DNA of 64,000 nt from Oscillospiraceae bacterium Marseille-Q3528 (GCA_018223385.1 JAGTTR010000002.1:117521-181520); one strand, 5' to 3'. Counted from the first letter of the stretch, positions 53,289-62,322 are shown. Numbers and translations are program-made. The notes: a model not told the origin generated them from the letters alone.

Positions 53289-53430
53289 ATGAACAGCCTG
53301 CGGTCAGCAGGCGATAAAGTGCGTAAGCACGGGTTCATGAGATAGGGGAGCGAGGAACCGGCGACCCTCGAACGAATAGCCTGCGTTAGCAGGCAGGTAT
53401 GCGTGAAGCGCATGTTCGTGAGATGGGGAG
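53289..53430 (+). ncRNA. Tandem pair of three-way-junction RNA-like modules
   Basis: Two copies about 80 bases apart. Copy 1: outer helix ATGAAC/GTTCAT (53289-53294, 53333-53338) encloses hairpins GCCTGC-GGTCA-GCAGGC (53296-53312) and GTGC-GTAA-GCAC (53319-53330). Copy 2: CGAAC/GTTCG (53369-53373, 53414-53418) encloses GCCTGC-GTTA-GCAGGC (53379-53394) and ATGCG-TGAAG-CGCAT (53399-53413). Each is followed by GAGATAGGGGAG or GAGATGGGGAG. A CGAGG/CCTCG stem (53351-53370) sits between. Two base pairs differ in a compensatory way between copies. No known family is recognised. The 400-base gap 53090-53489 holds only this, a promoter and a terminator. Confidence 0.65.
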
Positions 53431-53489
53431 AAGCGCGGATTTATCAATTTATATTTTATAATATAAAAAGTAACAGGGAGGCATTTATT

Positions 53490-55262
53490 TTGGCAGCGAA
53501 CCAGCGTCAGCAAAGAACATACAGCCAGGCAAGATCCAGGGATGGACGCCGGAATCGCCGCAGCCGGAATCGGTCGGAGCGGGAACGCCGGGACCGATCC
53601 AGGCAGATTGCCTACGATGACAGATATGAAGACCGATACAGGCAGCCGCGCCGTAGACGGGAAAGCGAGGAAGGCAGAGCCGACCGACGGCGGAATCGGG
53701 ATGCTTATGATGAACGATATGACCGGAACCGTCGAGGCCGAAATACGTATGATGAACAGTATCGCCGGGAGCGCCGAGAAGAGGGCCGTTACCGTGACAG
53801 ATACGACCGGAACCGATATGAGAACAGTTATGACAGACGTCAAAGATCAGACGATTATGGCAATGGTTCCGGCCAGCGCCGCAGGCCCCGGCCGCGAAAG
53901 GTGGCAAAATACCGCCGCCCGCTGCCGGTCAAAACAGGCATGCTCATATTCAGCCTGATCTTTTTGTGCATGCTGTACTACGTCTATGCCTATTTCAGTT
54001 CCACCCGCATTTCACCCTATGAAGTGCAGGCGGGCTCTATTGTGGTGGACAACACCTGTGAGGGGCTGGCACTCCGGCAGGAGGATATCGTGTATGCGGA
54101 CGGCTCCGGGTACATCAGCTATTATGCCAGGGCCGGTGAACGGGTGGCCGGTTCCAGCAACGTCTACACGCTGGATGAGACCGGACAGGTGATCAATACG
54201 CTGACGGCCAGTCTGGACGGGGAAGCGCTGGATGCAGACAGCCTGAATTCACTGAAAACAAGCATGGAAGCATACGAGTCATCCATTTCCAGGACGAGCT
54301 TCAGCCAGGTATATGATTTCAAGAGCCGTATGGAAAATCAGATCCTTTCGGTGATGAATGACCGTCTGATCGCTCAGGCGGATGCGCTGGAGGAAGAGAC
54401 CGGCGGCACCTTTAATTTTGTGAAGGCCACGGAAGCCGGAATCATCGAATTTTACACGGATGGTTATGAAGGGGTGACCAAGGACACCTTCACCAACGAT
54501 ATGCTGGATTCCACATCCTACGAAAAACGGGATCTGTCCCAGGCGGATATCGTCAATGCCGGTGATCCGGTGTACAAGCTGGTGACGGATGAGACATGGA
54601 ATATCATTATCCCGCTGGATGATGAGAAGCTGGAAGCGCTGGCGGACAAGTCCTCGGTGTCTATCCGTTTTCTGAAAAACAATCTGGAGACGACAGCGGG
54701 CATTGAGATCATGCGGCGGGACGGCCTGGCATATGGCGTGCTGAGCCTGTCCAATTATATGGTAGATTTCGCGGAAGACCGGTATGTGCAGGTAGAGCTG
54801 AAGCTCAGCCAGATCGAAGGCCTGAAGATTCCTGCCACGGCCATCATCGAGAAGCAGTTTTACACGATCCCGGTGGGCTATGTGACAACCGGCGGCGATG
54901 ACGATTCCGATGGTTTTCTGCGGGAGACATACATGGAGGATGGCAGCACCAGCACGGTATTTGTGCCCACCACGATTTACGAGACGACGGATGAGGTGTA
55001 TTACGTGGACTGCAACGATTTCAGTCCGGGGGATTACATTGTAAAGCCGGATTCCGAGGAGCGTTACCAGATCGGTACCACCGCATCCCTGAAGGGCGTC
55101 TACAATATCAACCGCGGCTATGCCGTATTCCGGAAGGTAAACATTCTGTACGAATCCGGGGAATACTGCATTGTGGAGCAGGGAAGCACCTACGGCCTGT
55201 CTATTTACGATCATATCGTGCTGGACAGCAAGGCAGTAAAAGAAGAAGAGATTATTTATTAA
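53490..55262 (+). CDS. HlyD-like membrane fusion protein with Arg/Asp-rich N-terminus
   Basis: A 590-residue protein. Residues 1-148 are low complexity and rich in Arg, Asp, Tyr and Asn (repeats of the RDRYDRNRYE kind). One membrane helix (about 152-172) follows. The rest is extracytoplasmic, with an HlyD/biotinyl-lipoyl-like beta domain (about 185-235, VDNTCEGLALRQED and GYISYYARAGERV) and further beta regions to the end, as in clostridial proteins annotated HlyD family. It lies upstream of the yggS family gene and sepF, suggesting an envelope or division role. Start is TTG 53490, 8 bases after GGGAGG, behind the structured leader. Confidence 0.82.
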   Translation: MAANQRQQRTYSQARSRDGRRNRRSRNRSERERRDRSRQIAYDDRYEDRYRQPRRRRESEEGRADRRRNRDAYDERYDRNRRGRNTYDEQYRRERREEGRYRDRYDRNRYENSYDRRQRSDDYGNGSGQRRRPRPRKVAKYRRPLPVKTGMLIFSLIFLCMLYYVYAYFSSTRISPYEVQAGSIVVDNTCEGLALRQEDIVYADGSGYISYYARAGERVAGSSNVYTLDETGQVINTLTASLDGEALDADSLNSLKTSMEAYESSISRTSFSQVYDFKSRMENQILSVMNDRLIAQADALEEETGGTFNFVKATEAGIIEFYTDGYEGVTKDTFTNDMLDSTSYEKRDLSQADIVNAGDPVYKLVTDETWNIIIPLDDEKLEALADKSSVSIRFLKNNLETTAGIEIMRRDGLAYGVLSLSNYMVDFAEDRYVQVELKLSQIEGLKIPATAIIEKQFYTIPVGYVTTGGDDDSDGFLRETYMEDGSTSTVFVPTTIYETTDEVYYVDCNDFSPGDYIVKPDSEERYQIGTTASLKGVYNINRGYAVFRKVNILYESGEYCIVEQGSTYGLSIYDHIVLDSKAVKEEEIIY

Positions 55263-55296
55263 CCATATATCCATACAGAGGAAGGAGTGATTTCCC

Positions 55297-55989
55297 ATGG
55301 TACGGGAAAATCTGGAAACAGTAGAAGCAAATATCCGAAAAGCCTGCGCGAACGCCGGACGCAGCCGGGATGAGGTGACACTGATCGCGGTGAGCAAGAC
55401 AAAGCCGGTATCCATGCTCATGGAGGCTTATGACAGCGGCATCCGCATTTTCGGTGAAAATAAAGTACAGGAGATGTGCGATAAATACGAGCAGATGCCG
55501 AAGGATATCCAGTGGCATATGATCGGCCATCTGCAGCGCAACAAGGTGAAATATATCATTGACAAGGCGGCGCTCATCCATTCGGTGGATTCTCTGCGGC
55601 TGGCAGAGACGATCCAGGAGGAGGCAGCCAAGCATCAGGTGGTGATGCCGATCCTCGTGGAGGTCAACGTCGCTATGGAGGAGACCAAGTTCGGGACGAG
55701 CCTGGCGGAAGCCATGGAACTGGTGGAGCAGATCTCCCATTTTCCCAACATCCGCATCGAAGGACTGATGACCATCGCGCCTTTCGTGGAAGATCCGGAA
55801 GAAAATCGCAAATATTTTAGGGCTTTGAAGAAATTAGCTGTTGACATAAACAACAAAAACATTGATAATGTACATGTGCGCATTCTGTCCATGGGTATGA
55901 CGAATGATTATATGGTGGCGATAGAAGAGGGTGCGACGATGGTGCGTGTTGGCACCGGCATTTTTGGTGAAAGAAATTATAATATTTAG
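55297..55989 (+). CDS. YggS/YlmE family PLP homeostasis protein
   Basis: A 230-residue fold-type III PLP-binding protein. The PLP lysine is in IAVSKTKP (about 34 in the chain), followed by FGENKVQEM and HMIGHLQRNKVKYI, hallmarks of the YggS/PROSC group. It has no known catalytic activity; the family buffers PLP and affects amino acid and 2-oxo acid balance. As ylmE in Bacillus, it lies directly upstream of sepF (ylmF). GGAAGGAG precedes the ATG. Confidence 0.94.
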   Translation: MVRENLETVEANIRKACANAGRSRDEVTLIAVSKTKPVSMLMEAYDSGIRIFGENKVQEMCDKYEQMPKDIQWHMIGHLQRNKVKYIIDKAALIHSVDSLRLAETIQEEAAKHQVVMPILVEVNVAMEETKFGTSLAEAMELVEQISHFPNIRIEGLMTIAPFVEDPEENRKYFRALKKLAVDINNKNIDNVHVRILSMGMTNDYMVAIEEGATMVRVGTGIFGERNYNI

Positions 55990-56007
55990 ATAGGAGATAA
56001 TACAGGT

Positions 56008-56610
56008 ATGGGTTTCATTGATAAGTTCTTAAATTCCATGAACTTGGGTAATGACGATGACGATTATTACGATGACGAGGACGATTACTTTGATGATGAG
56101 GACGATTTCGAGGATGAGAAGCCGCGAAGAGGAGGCCTTTTCGGACGGAAGTCTTCCCGTTATGATGACGAAGATGAGGATGATTATGACGATGAGCCTG
56201 CACCGAGAAACAGCCGGAGCAGCAGACGCCAGCCGGAGGAGAAGCCTGCACCGGTAGCCGTTTCTTCCTCTAATAAAGTAACGCCCATGCGCAGCCCCAG
56301 CAGAAGAGCGGGCGGCAACATGGAAGTCTGTGTGATCAAGCCGACCTCTATGGAGGATGCCAGAGAGATCACAGAGACTCTGCTTTCCAACCGGACGGTA
56401 GTCCTGAATATGGAAGGCCTGGATATGGATATCGCACAGCGGATCATTGACTTTGCATCAGGTTCCTGCTTTGCCATCAACGGAAATCTGCAGAAGATCG
56501 CGAATTACATATTCATCATCACCCCTGCAACCGTAGATATTTCCGGTGATTTCCAGAATCTGCTTTCCGGAGCACTGGGCGGCATGCCGTCGATCACCAG
56601 CAATTTCTAA
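56008..56610 (+). CDS. sepF: Cell division protein SepF
   Basis: A 200-residue SepF. The N-terminal membrane-binding helix (MGFIDKFLNSMNLG) is followed by a very acidic linker of Asp/Tyr/Glu repeats (about 15-65) and then the C-terminal DUF552 core (about 105-195, VCVIKPTSMEDAREITETLLSNRTVVLNMEGLD). SepF tethers FtsZ to the membrane and helps build a straight septum. The acidic linker is long and gives unusual GAT/GAC-rich DNA. AGGAGA precedes the ATG; the yggS gene ends 18 bases upstream. Confidence 0.95.
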   Translation: MGFIDKFLNSMNLGNDDDDYYDDEDDYFDDEDDFEDEKPRRGGLFGRKSSRYDDEDEDDYDDEPAPRNSRSSRRQPEEKPAPVAVSSSNKVTPMRSPSRRAGGNMEVCVIKPTSMEDAREITETLLSNRTVVLNMEGLDMDIAQRIIDFASGSCFAINGNLQKIANYIFIITPATVDISGDFQNLLSGALGGMPSITSNF

Positions 56611-56646
56611 TGGTGTGTCCGGACAGGAAATAGAAGAAGAGAATTG

Positions 56647-56687
56647 AAGAGCGTCGGAAGGATGGAAGTCCCTCGGATGCTCTTTGT
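56647..56687 (+). terminator. Probable terminator after sepF
   Basis: AAGAGCGTC (56647-56655) pairs with GATGCTCTT (56676-56684), one G-T pair included, with weak extra pairing inside. The following T-run is short (TTTGTGTTG). Confidence 0.6.
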
Positions 56688-56721
56688 GTTGTATTGCATT
56701 TGATCAGAAGGAGGACACGAT

Positions 56722-57825
56722 ATGGCAGCAACAAAGGACCGGATCCTTCCGGTACATGAAGATGGAAAGAAAATATATGACATCAGGATCAGCAACGATT
56801 TTTCCGCACTTCCTGCGGCTTTGCGGGAGGCCGGCATTGAAGGGCACCGGATCTGCATTGTGGCGGACAGCCAGGTGGCGCCGCTGTATGCCGATGAGGT
56901 GAAGGCGCTCTGTAGCCAGGTGGCATCTGCCGTCTGCGTCTGGGAGTTTCCGGCAGGCGAGGAGAACAAAAATCTGGATACGGTGCGCCATCTGTATGAA
57001 TACCTGATCCGGCAGCATTTTGACCGGAAGGATACGCTGGTTGCCCTGGGCGGCGGCGTGACCGGAGACCTCACCGGATTTACGGCAGCCACCTATCTGC
57101 GGGGCATTTCCTTTGTACAGATTCCTACCTCCCTTCTGGCCCAGGTAGACAGCAGTATCGGCGGAAAGACCGGCGTGGATTTCGACGCGTACAAAAATAT
57201 GGTAGGCGCATTTCACATGCCAAAGCTTGTCTATATCAACCTGCGTACCCTGAAAACGCTGCCGGATCAGCAGTTTTATGCTGGTATGGGCGAGGTGATC
57301 AAACATGGCTTTATCAAAGACCGGGCGTATCTGGATCAGCTGATCGCCCAGGCAGATCAGATCCTGGCCAGAGAGCCGGACATCCTCTCCGCGGTCATCG
57401 GCCGAAGCTGTGAGATTAAGCGGGAAGTGGTGGAGAACGATCCCTTCGAGCAGGGCGACCGGGCGCTTCTGAATTTCGGACATACGCTGGGCCATGCCAT
57501 CGAAAAGCTGAAGGACTTCCAGATGCTCCACGGCGAATGTGTGTCGGTGGGCTCTGTGGCGGCAGCTTGGCTTTCCTGGCAGCGGGGCAACATTTCCGAA
57601 GCAGATTATGAGACGGTGCGGGAGGCAACGAGACGATATCATCTGCCTTTGACTATCTCAGGGCTGGCGCCGGAGGCTATTTTGCAGGCAACCAAATCGG
57701 ACAAGAAAATGGAGAGCGGGACGATCCGTTTTGTGCTGCTTCGTTCTTTGGGGGATGCCTATACCGACAAAACCGTGACAGATGAACAGCTGCTGCAGGC
57801 CATTGCGGTCATTGAGGAGGCATAA
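56722..57825 (+). CDS. aroB: 3-dehydroquinate synthase
   Basis: A 367-residue enzyme that converts DAHP to 3-dehydroquinate, the second step of the shikimate pathway, with NAD and a divalent metal. The NAD-binding GGGVTGDLTGFTAATYLRG (about 111-129), the phosphate loop segment PTSLLAQVDSSIGGKTG, and the metal ligand region FGHTLGHAIE are conserved. Length is normal. GAAGGAGG precedes the ATG. lspA starts 7 bases after its stop. Other aromatic pathway genes are not in the window. Confidence 0.96.
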   Translation: MAATKDRILPVHEDGKKIYDIRISNDFSALPAALREAGIEGHRICIVADSQVAPLYADEVKALCSQVASAVCVWEFPAGEENKNLDTVRHLYEYLIRQHFDRKDTLVALGGGVTGDLTGFTAATYLRGISFVQIPTSLLAQVDSSIGGKTGVDFDAYKNMVGAFHMPKLVYINLRTLKTLPDQQFYAGMGEVIKHGFIKDRAYLDQLIAQADQILAREPDILSAVIGRSCEIKREVVENDPFEQGDRALLNFGHTLGHAIEKLKDFQMLHGECVSVGSVAAAWLSWQRGNISEADYETVREATRRYHLPLTISGLAPEAILQATKSDKKMESGTIRFVLLRSLGDAYTDKTVTDEQLLQAIAVIEEA

Positions 57826-57831
57826 GGAAAC

Positions 57832-58347
57832 ATGAAACAGGGAACAAGAAGACTGGGCGCATTGCTTCTGTGCGTGCTGCTCATTGCGGCGGATCAGGCC
57901 ACCAAGCTGCTGGCGGTTGCCCGGCTGAAGGATCAAGCGCCGTTTGTTTTGCTGCCGGGGGTGTTGGAGCTTCGCTATCTGGAAAACAGGGGAGCCGCCT
58001 TTGGTATCCTGCAGGGGCAGAAGATCTTTCTCGTGCTGTTTACCGGCCTGTTATCCGCACTGATCATTTATTTTTATTTCCGTGTGCCGGAAGGAAAACG
58101 GCACCTGCCGGTCCGGATTTTTCTGATCATGCTGTTTTCCGGCGCCATCGGCAATTTTATTGACCGCTGCCGTCTGGATTATGTCATTGATTTTATTTAT
58201 TTCAAATTAATCGATTTTCCGATTTTTAATGTGGCGGACTGTTACGTGACCATTGCGGTCATCCTGTTTGCCATTGCCATTCTGTTTGTTTACAAGGAAG
58301 AAGAGATGGATTTTCTGTTCCATCCTTTTTCGCGGGAGAAGAAATAA
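57832..58347 (+). CDS. lspA: Lipoprotein signal peptidase II
   Basis: A 171-residue integral membrane aspartyl protease with four predicted helices. The catalytic aspartates lie in NFIDRCRLDYVIDFI and FNVADCYVT. It cleaves prolipoproteins at the lipobox cysteine; the lipoprotein carboxypeptidase at 51.6 kb would be a substrate. It starts 7 bases after aroB and its stop codon abuts the ATG of the next gene, so the three are likely one transcript. Confidence 0.95.
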   Translation: MKQGTRRLGALLLCVLLIAADQATKLLAVARLKDQAPFVLLPGVLELRYLENRGAAFGILQGQKIFLVLFTGLLSALIIYFYFRVPEGKRHLPVRIFLIMLFSGAIGNFIDRCRLDYVIDFIYFKLIDFPIFNVADCYVTIAVILFAIAILFVYKEEEMDFLFHPFSREKK

Positions 58348-59268
58348 ATGACAGCGTATACATTGACCACGGAGCTGTGTGATGAGGGCCTCCGACTGGA
58401 TCGTTTTTTGAGCGAGGAGCTGGAAGACCATTCCCGTTCTTTTCTGCAGAAGCTGATCAAGGAAGGGCTGGTAACGGTGGACGGGAAGCCTGTCAAGGCC
58501 AATTACCGGCTGTCTGCCGGTCAGCAGGTGTCCGTACAGGTGCGGGAACCGGAAGAGGTGAATATTGAGCCGCAGGAAATGCCGTTGGATATTTTATATG
58601 AGGACGGGGATGTGTGCATCGTCAACAAGCCCAAGGGGATGGTGGTGCATCCGGCGGCCGGACATTATCGGGATACGCTGGTGAACGGCATCATGTACCA
58701 CTGCCAGGACAGCCTGTCCGGCATCAACGGAAGCCTGCGGCCGGGCATTGTGCACCGCATCGACAAAGACACCACCGGGGCTCTGATCATCTGTAAGAAC
58801 GACAAGGCACACAGCTGCATTGCAGAGCAGTTAAAAGAGCATTCCATCACCCGGCGGTACCGGGCTATCATCATCGGCAATCTTTCTGAGGATGAGGGCA
58901 CGGTGGATGCGCCCATTGGCCGTCATCCCACCCAGCGCAAAAAAATGGCCGTCAACCGGAACAATGGCAAGCGGGCAGTGACACATTACCGGGTGCTGGC
59001 GCGTTTTCGGGGATACACCTATATCGAATGCCGTCTGGAGACCGGGCGGACCCATCAGATCCGGGTGCACATGGCCAGTATCGGACATCCGCTTCTGGGA
59101 GATACGGTGTACGGCCCTGCAAAACAGGCCTATCCTTCGCTGGAAGGGCAGACACTGCATGCCATGGTCATCGGCTTTGTCCATCCGACCACCGGCGCAT
59201 ACATGGAATTTGAGGCACCGTTACCCGCGTATTTTGCAGAATTATTGCAAAAATTACCGAAAATATGA
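58348..59268 (+). CDS. RluA/RluD family pseudouridine synthase
   Basis: A 306-residue rRNA/tRNA pseudouridine synthase. An N-terminal S4 RNA-binding domain (about 12-70, LDRFLSEELEDHSRSFLQKLIKEGLV) precedes the catalytic domain with Asp in HRIDKDTTGALII (about 136-148), then GRTHQIRVHMASIGHPLLGD. Which uridine is modified cannot be decided; RluD-type enzymes act on helix 69 of 23S rRNA, the same helix as RlmH, encoded at 17.7 kb. It is immediately downstream of lspA, a widespread pairing. Confidence 0.93.
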   Translation: MTAYTLTTELCDEGLRLDRFLSEELEDHSRSFLQKLIKEGLVTVDGKPVKANYRLSAGQQVSVQVREPEEVNIEPQEMPLDILYEDGDVCIVNKPKGMVVHPAAGHYRDTLVNGIMYHCQDSLSGINGSLRPGIVHRIDKDTTGALIICKNDKAHSCIAEQLKEHSITRRYRAIIIGNLSEDEGTVDAPIGRHPTQRKKMAVNRNNGKRAVTHYRVLARFRGYTYIECRLETGRTHQIRVHMASIGHPLLGDTVYGPAKQAYPSLEGQTLHAMVIGFVHPTTGAYMEFEAPLPAYFAELLQKLPKI

Positions 59269-59275
59269 GTTTCTA

Positions 59276-59304
59276 TTGAATTTTGTCACGCAATTTGTTA
59301 TGAT
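59276..59304 (+). promoter_or_regulatory. Sigma-A promoter of the cytidylate-kinase-like gene
   Basis: TTGAAT (59276-59281) is 17 bases from TATGAT (59299-59304), which has an extended TGT. It lies just after the pseudouridine synthase stop. Confidence 0.75.
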
Positions 59305-59342
59305 AGAAACAAGAAAAAAGCGTGTAAAAAGGAGGAGATCCT

Positions 59343-59975
59343 ATGACAACGAATACCATTATTACCATCGGAAGACAGCTCGGCAGTGGTGGAAGAGAGA
59401 TCGGGCAGATGCTGGCGAAGGATCTCGGCATCAAATATTATGACAAGGAGCTGCTTACTGCAGCTGCCAAGGAGAGCGGAATGGCGCAGGAGCTTTTCGA
59501 AAATCATGACGAGAAGCCGACCAACAGTTTCCTCTACTCTCTGGTTATGGATACGTATTCTCTGGGGTATTCCTCGGGAACGTTTAACGAAATGCCGCTG
59601 AATCATAAGATTTTCCTGGCACAGTTTGATACCATCAAGAAGATCGCAGACAAGGAACCCTGTGTCATCGTCGGCAGATGTGCTGATTATGCTCTGGCGG
59701 ATTATCCCAACTGCGTGAAGGTGTTCATCCATGCGGATATTGATTACCGGATCCACCGGGTAGCCAAACGGCACGATCTGACGCTGGCCAAGGCCAAGGA
59801 CGAGGTGACCAAGACCGATAAGAAGCGTGCCAGCTACTATAATTACTACACGAGCAAGCGCTGGGGCGAGGCGGCAGGCTACGATCTGTGCCTGGACAGC
59901 AGCGTTATCGGCAATGAAAATGTGGTAAAAATGATCGAACAGTTTATCGAGATGAAGAAAGCATTTGAAGCATAG
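59343..59975 (+). CDS. Cytidylate kinase-like family protein
   Basis: A 210-residue P-loop kinase of the Cytidylate_kin2 family. It starts TITIGRQLGSGGREIGQMLAKDLGIKYYDKELL, where the phosphate loop is GRQLGSGG (about 10-17). It has CVIVGRCADYAL and KRASYYNYYTSKRWG, as in related clostridial proteins. It differs from canonical Cmk and its phosphate acceptor is not known. The promoter upstream and AAGGAGGAG 7 bases before ATG make it an independent unit. A perfect palindrome AGAGAGCTCTCT follows about 50 bases after its stop. Confidence 0.88.
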   Translation: MTTNTIITIGRQLGSGGREIGQMLAKDLGIKYYDKELLTAAAKESGMAQELFENHDEKPTNSFLYSLVMDTYSLGYSSGTFNEMPLNHKIFLAQFDTIKKIADKEPCVIVGRCADYALADYPNCVKVFIHADIDYRIHRVAKRHDLTLAKAKDEVTKTDKKRASYYNYYTSKRWGEAAGYDLCLDSSVIGNENVVKMIEQFIEMKKAFEA

Positions 59976-60110
59976 AATGCCTCCGGCTTTCTTTACAGGA
60001 CAAAGATAGGCGATAGAAATGAGAGAGCTCTCTTTTACAGTCGGTTCTGGAAACTTTCTGCAAATGTGATTTAAAGAAAGTGTAACAGGCAGACTGCAGA
60101 AGAGGGCTTT

Positions 60111-60857
60111 TTATCGCTTGTTGACCCGAGGATTCAGAATCCGCTGGGGCCAGTCTTCAAAATTGCCGTTTAAAATGGCAGTAAACATCCGCTCCTTGGC
60201 GCCGGGATTTTCCTGATTTAACCGTTGCACCAGCTCTTTGGCATACTGGCGCTTCGTATAGCCGTCGGCCGGGCAGGGATTTTTCACGATGGGCAGCGCC
60301 ATGTCTCTGGCAAAACCAATGATTTCCGCCTCCGGGACGAAAAGCAGCGGTCGGATAACCGTGAGATCCATCCGATCCAGGTATGTTTTGGGCGAAAAGC
60401 TGTGAATCCGTCCCTCGAACAGCAGGGAAAGCAGCAATGTCTCGATCAGGTCATCCTTGTGGTGGGCATAGGCCACTTTGTTGCAGCCCAACTCTTTGAT
60501 GGCGTTGTTCAGAGCGCCTTTGCGCAGCTTGGCGCAGAGGGAACAGGGATTTTCTTCCTTGCGTTCCTCAAATACAATCTGATAGATCTGGGAGGGGATC
60601 ACCGTGTAGTGAACGCCCAGACTGGCGCACAGCGCTTCCACCGGCCCGAAATCCAGCTTTTCATGTCCCAGATGGACAGTGACAGCTTCCACCTCAAAAT
60701 GCTTCGGATAGAAGCGGGAGAGGCCCTGGAGGGCATAGAGCATGGTGAGACTGTCTTTGCCGCCGGAAATGCCCACAGCGATCCGGTCGCCCTCCTCAAT
60801 CAACTGATATTCATCAACCGCCTTTCTCGTATAGCTGAGAAGCTTCTGCATTTTCAT
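60111..60857 (-). CDS. TtcA/TilS-superfamily tRNA thiolation-like PP-loop ATPase
   Basis: A 248-residue PP-loop protein of the TtcA group (tRNA 2-thiocytidine synthesis). The ATP-binding motif GISGGKDSLTMLYALQG (about 29-45), CSLCAKLRKG with the CxxC pair, and AYAHHKDDLIETLLLSLLFEGR are conserved; a further Cys lies in NPCPADG. Its likely product is s2C or a related thionucleoside, with an iron-sulfur cluster on the cysteines. Start ATG 60857 has AGGAGGG 10 bases upstream; a longer open frame adds non-conserved residues. It is divergent from the AI-2E transporter gene, with overlapping promoters. Confidence 0.9.
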   Translation of the reverse strand: MKMQKLLSYTRKAVDEYQLIEEGDRIAVGISGGKDSLTMLYALQGLSRFYPKHFEVEAVTVHLGHEKLDFGPVEALCASLGVHYTVIPSQIYQIVFEERKEENPCSLCAKLRKGALNNAIKELGCNKVAYAHHKDDLIETLLLSLLFEGRIHSFSPKTYLDRMDLTVIRPLLFVPEAEIIGFARDMALPIVKNPCPADGYTKRQYAKELVQRLNQENPGAKERMFTAILNGNFEDWPQRILNPRVNKR

Positions 60858-60904
60858 AAGGATGATTCCCTCCTGTGTTTCTTCACAAAGTTTTATACCC
60901 CGAC

Positions 60905-60913
60905 AGTATATCA
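60905..60913 (-). promoter_or_regulatory. Extended -10 promoter of the TtcA-like gene
   Basis: On the minus strand, TGATATACT (TATACT 60905-60910 with extended TGA), with no good -35. It overlaps the region of the divergent promoter. Confidence 0.5.
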
Positions 60914-60928
60914 CAGAAATGAGATTCA

Positions 60929-60937
60929 TGCTATAAT
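60929..60937 (+). promoter_or_regulatory. Extended -10 promoter of the AI-2E family transporter gene
   Basis: TGCTATAAT (TATAAT 60932-60937, extended TGC) is about 65 bases upstream of the ATG. Its expected -35 position (60909-60914) is poor and overlaps the opposite -10, so the two promoters may compete. Confidence 0.6.
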
Positions 60938-61002
60938 AGGCATATTGATTTGTCATTGGTGAAATACACAGGCAAAAGGACTGGAAAAGAGAGGAGTTTT
61001 TC

Positions 61003-62322
61003 ATGAAATATAAATGGGATCGTCAGTATCTGCATCTGGGTGTCACACTGTTTGTCGTTATCGTTTGCAGCATTTTATTCTATTATGTACTGTTTGAAAA
61101 TCATTCCCTGCTCAGCGGCTTAAACACCATCACCGGCATCATCATGCCTATCATCGACGGATGCGTCATTGCCTATTTGCTGAAGCCTATTGTCAACTTT
61201 GTGGAGCAGAAACCGGCAGCCATGCTGATGAAGCACTATCACGTTCAGGCCAGCCGTAAGAAGAAAAAGATCCTTCGGCTGGTTTCCGCAGGTATTGCAT
61301 TCCTGTGTGCCGTTCTGATTGTGTACAGCCTGCTGTATCTGGTGGTGCCACAGCTGTTTTACAGCATTGAGAGCCTGCTTTCCCGGCTTCCCTCCTACGT
61401 GGACAATTTTCAGAAATGGATCCTGGGCCTTTTGAAAGATAATCCGGAGATAGAAAATACGGCGGAAGAATTTTTCACCAAATATATTCCGACCATCAAA
61501 GACTGGCTGAACAAGCGGTTTGTGCCGGGTGTCAATCAGGCAGTGACCCAGGTGTCCGGACAGATCATCAATGTGGTGCAGGTTGTCAAAAACATTTTCC
61601 TGGGCTGCTTTGTGGCACTTTATATCCTGAACAGCAAGGATGTACTGGCGGGACAGTTCAAGAAGCTGTTCTATGCAGTTCTTCCGGCAAAGCACGCAGA
61701 CCGGCTGCTGGAATTCTTTTCCCTGACGGATCAGACGTTCAGCGGTTTCTTAAGCGGAAAACTGCTGGATTCCCTCATCATCGGCATCATCTGTTTCGTT
61801 TACACGAGCATTGCGCATACTCCTTATTACATGCTGATCAGCGTGGTCATCGGTGTGACGAACATTATCCCGTTCTTCGGGCCGTACATCGGCGCCATTC
61901 CGTGCACGCTGCTGATCCTGATCGTGGACCCGCTGCAGGCGCTTTATTTTGTCATCTTTATCATTTTGCTGCAGACCTTTGACGGCAACTATCTGGGGCC
62001 AAAGATCCTGGGCAACAAAACCGGCATTGGCGGGTTCTTCGTGCTGTGCGCCATCCTGATCTTCGGCGGCCTGTTCGGCGTTGTGGGAATGGTCATCGGC
62101 GTGCCCACCACGGCTGTTATCTATGCGGGTATCCGTTCCTTCTCTGATTCTGCCCTGACGCGGAAGAAGATGCCTACAGAAGTGTATCATTATATGAATG
62201 AAAACGAGGATATTTTCTATCGGCCGAAGGCGGAGGAAATAGAAAATCCCAATACTGATTCTACAGTTACATCAGATACAGAAAAAAGTCAGAGTACAAT
62301 CAACGGAGGAAGAAATATATGA
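61003..62322 (+). CDS. AI-2E family transporter
   Basis: A 439-residue membrane protein of the AI-2 exporter (PerM/YdiK/TqsA) family with about eight helices. It has the family arrangement of an N-terminal helix pair, a long central soluble segment, and [19 protein letters not shown] plus [17 protein letters not shown] near the C-terminal half. The substrate is not settled for most members; several export small molecules or sodium. GAGAGGAG precedes the ATG. Its stop overlaps the dtd start (ATGA). Confidence 0.9.
   Translation: MKYKWDRQYLHLGVTLFVVIVCSILFYYVLFENHSLLSGLNTITGIIMPIIDGCVIAYLLKPIVNFVEQKPAAMLMKHYHVQASRKKKKILRLVSAGIAFLCAVLIVYSLLYLVVPQLFYSIESLLSRLPSYVDNFQKWILGLLKDNPEIENTAEEFFTKYIPTIKDWLNKRFVPGVNQAVTQVSGQIINVVQVVKNIFLGCFVALYILNSKDVLAGQFKKLFYAVLPAKHADRLLEFFSLTDQTFSGFLSGKLLDSLIIGIICFVYTSIAHTPYYMLISVVIGVTNIIPFFGPYIGAIPCTLLILIVDPLQALYFVIFIILLQTFDGNYLGPKILGNKTGIGGFFVLCAILIFGGLFGVVGMVIGVPTTAVIYAGIRSFSDSALTRKKMPTEVYHYMNENEDIFYRPKAEEIENPNTDSTVTSDTEKSQSTINGGRNI

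Noticed and set aside
53289..53430. CRISPR array or tRNA-like genes in the structured region
   Set aside because: Only two imperfect copies without unique spacers; no anticodon arm, T-loop or CCA end pattern.
56050..56200. GAT/GAC-rich tract in sepF as a DNA repeat or frameshift site
   Set aside because: It encodes the acidic linker of SepF in frame, and the conserved core follows intact.
60032..60043. Perfect palindrome AGAGAGCTCTCT after the cytidylate-kinase-like gene
   Set aside because: No usable loop for a hairpin and only a short T-run; could be chance in a repetitive purine/pyrimidine stretch.
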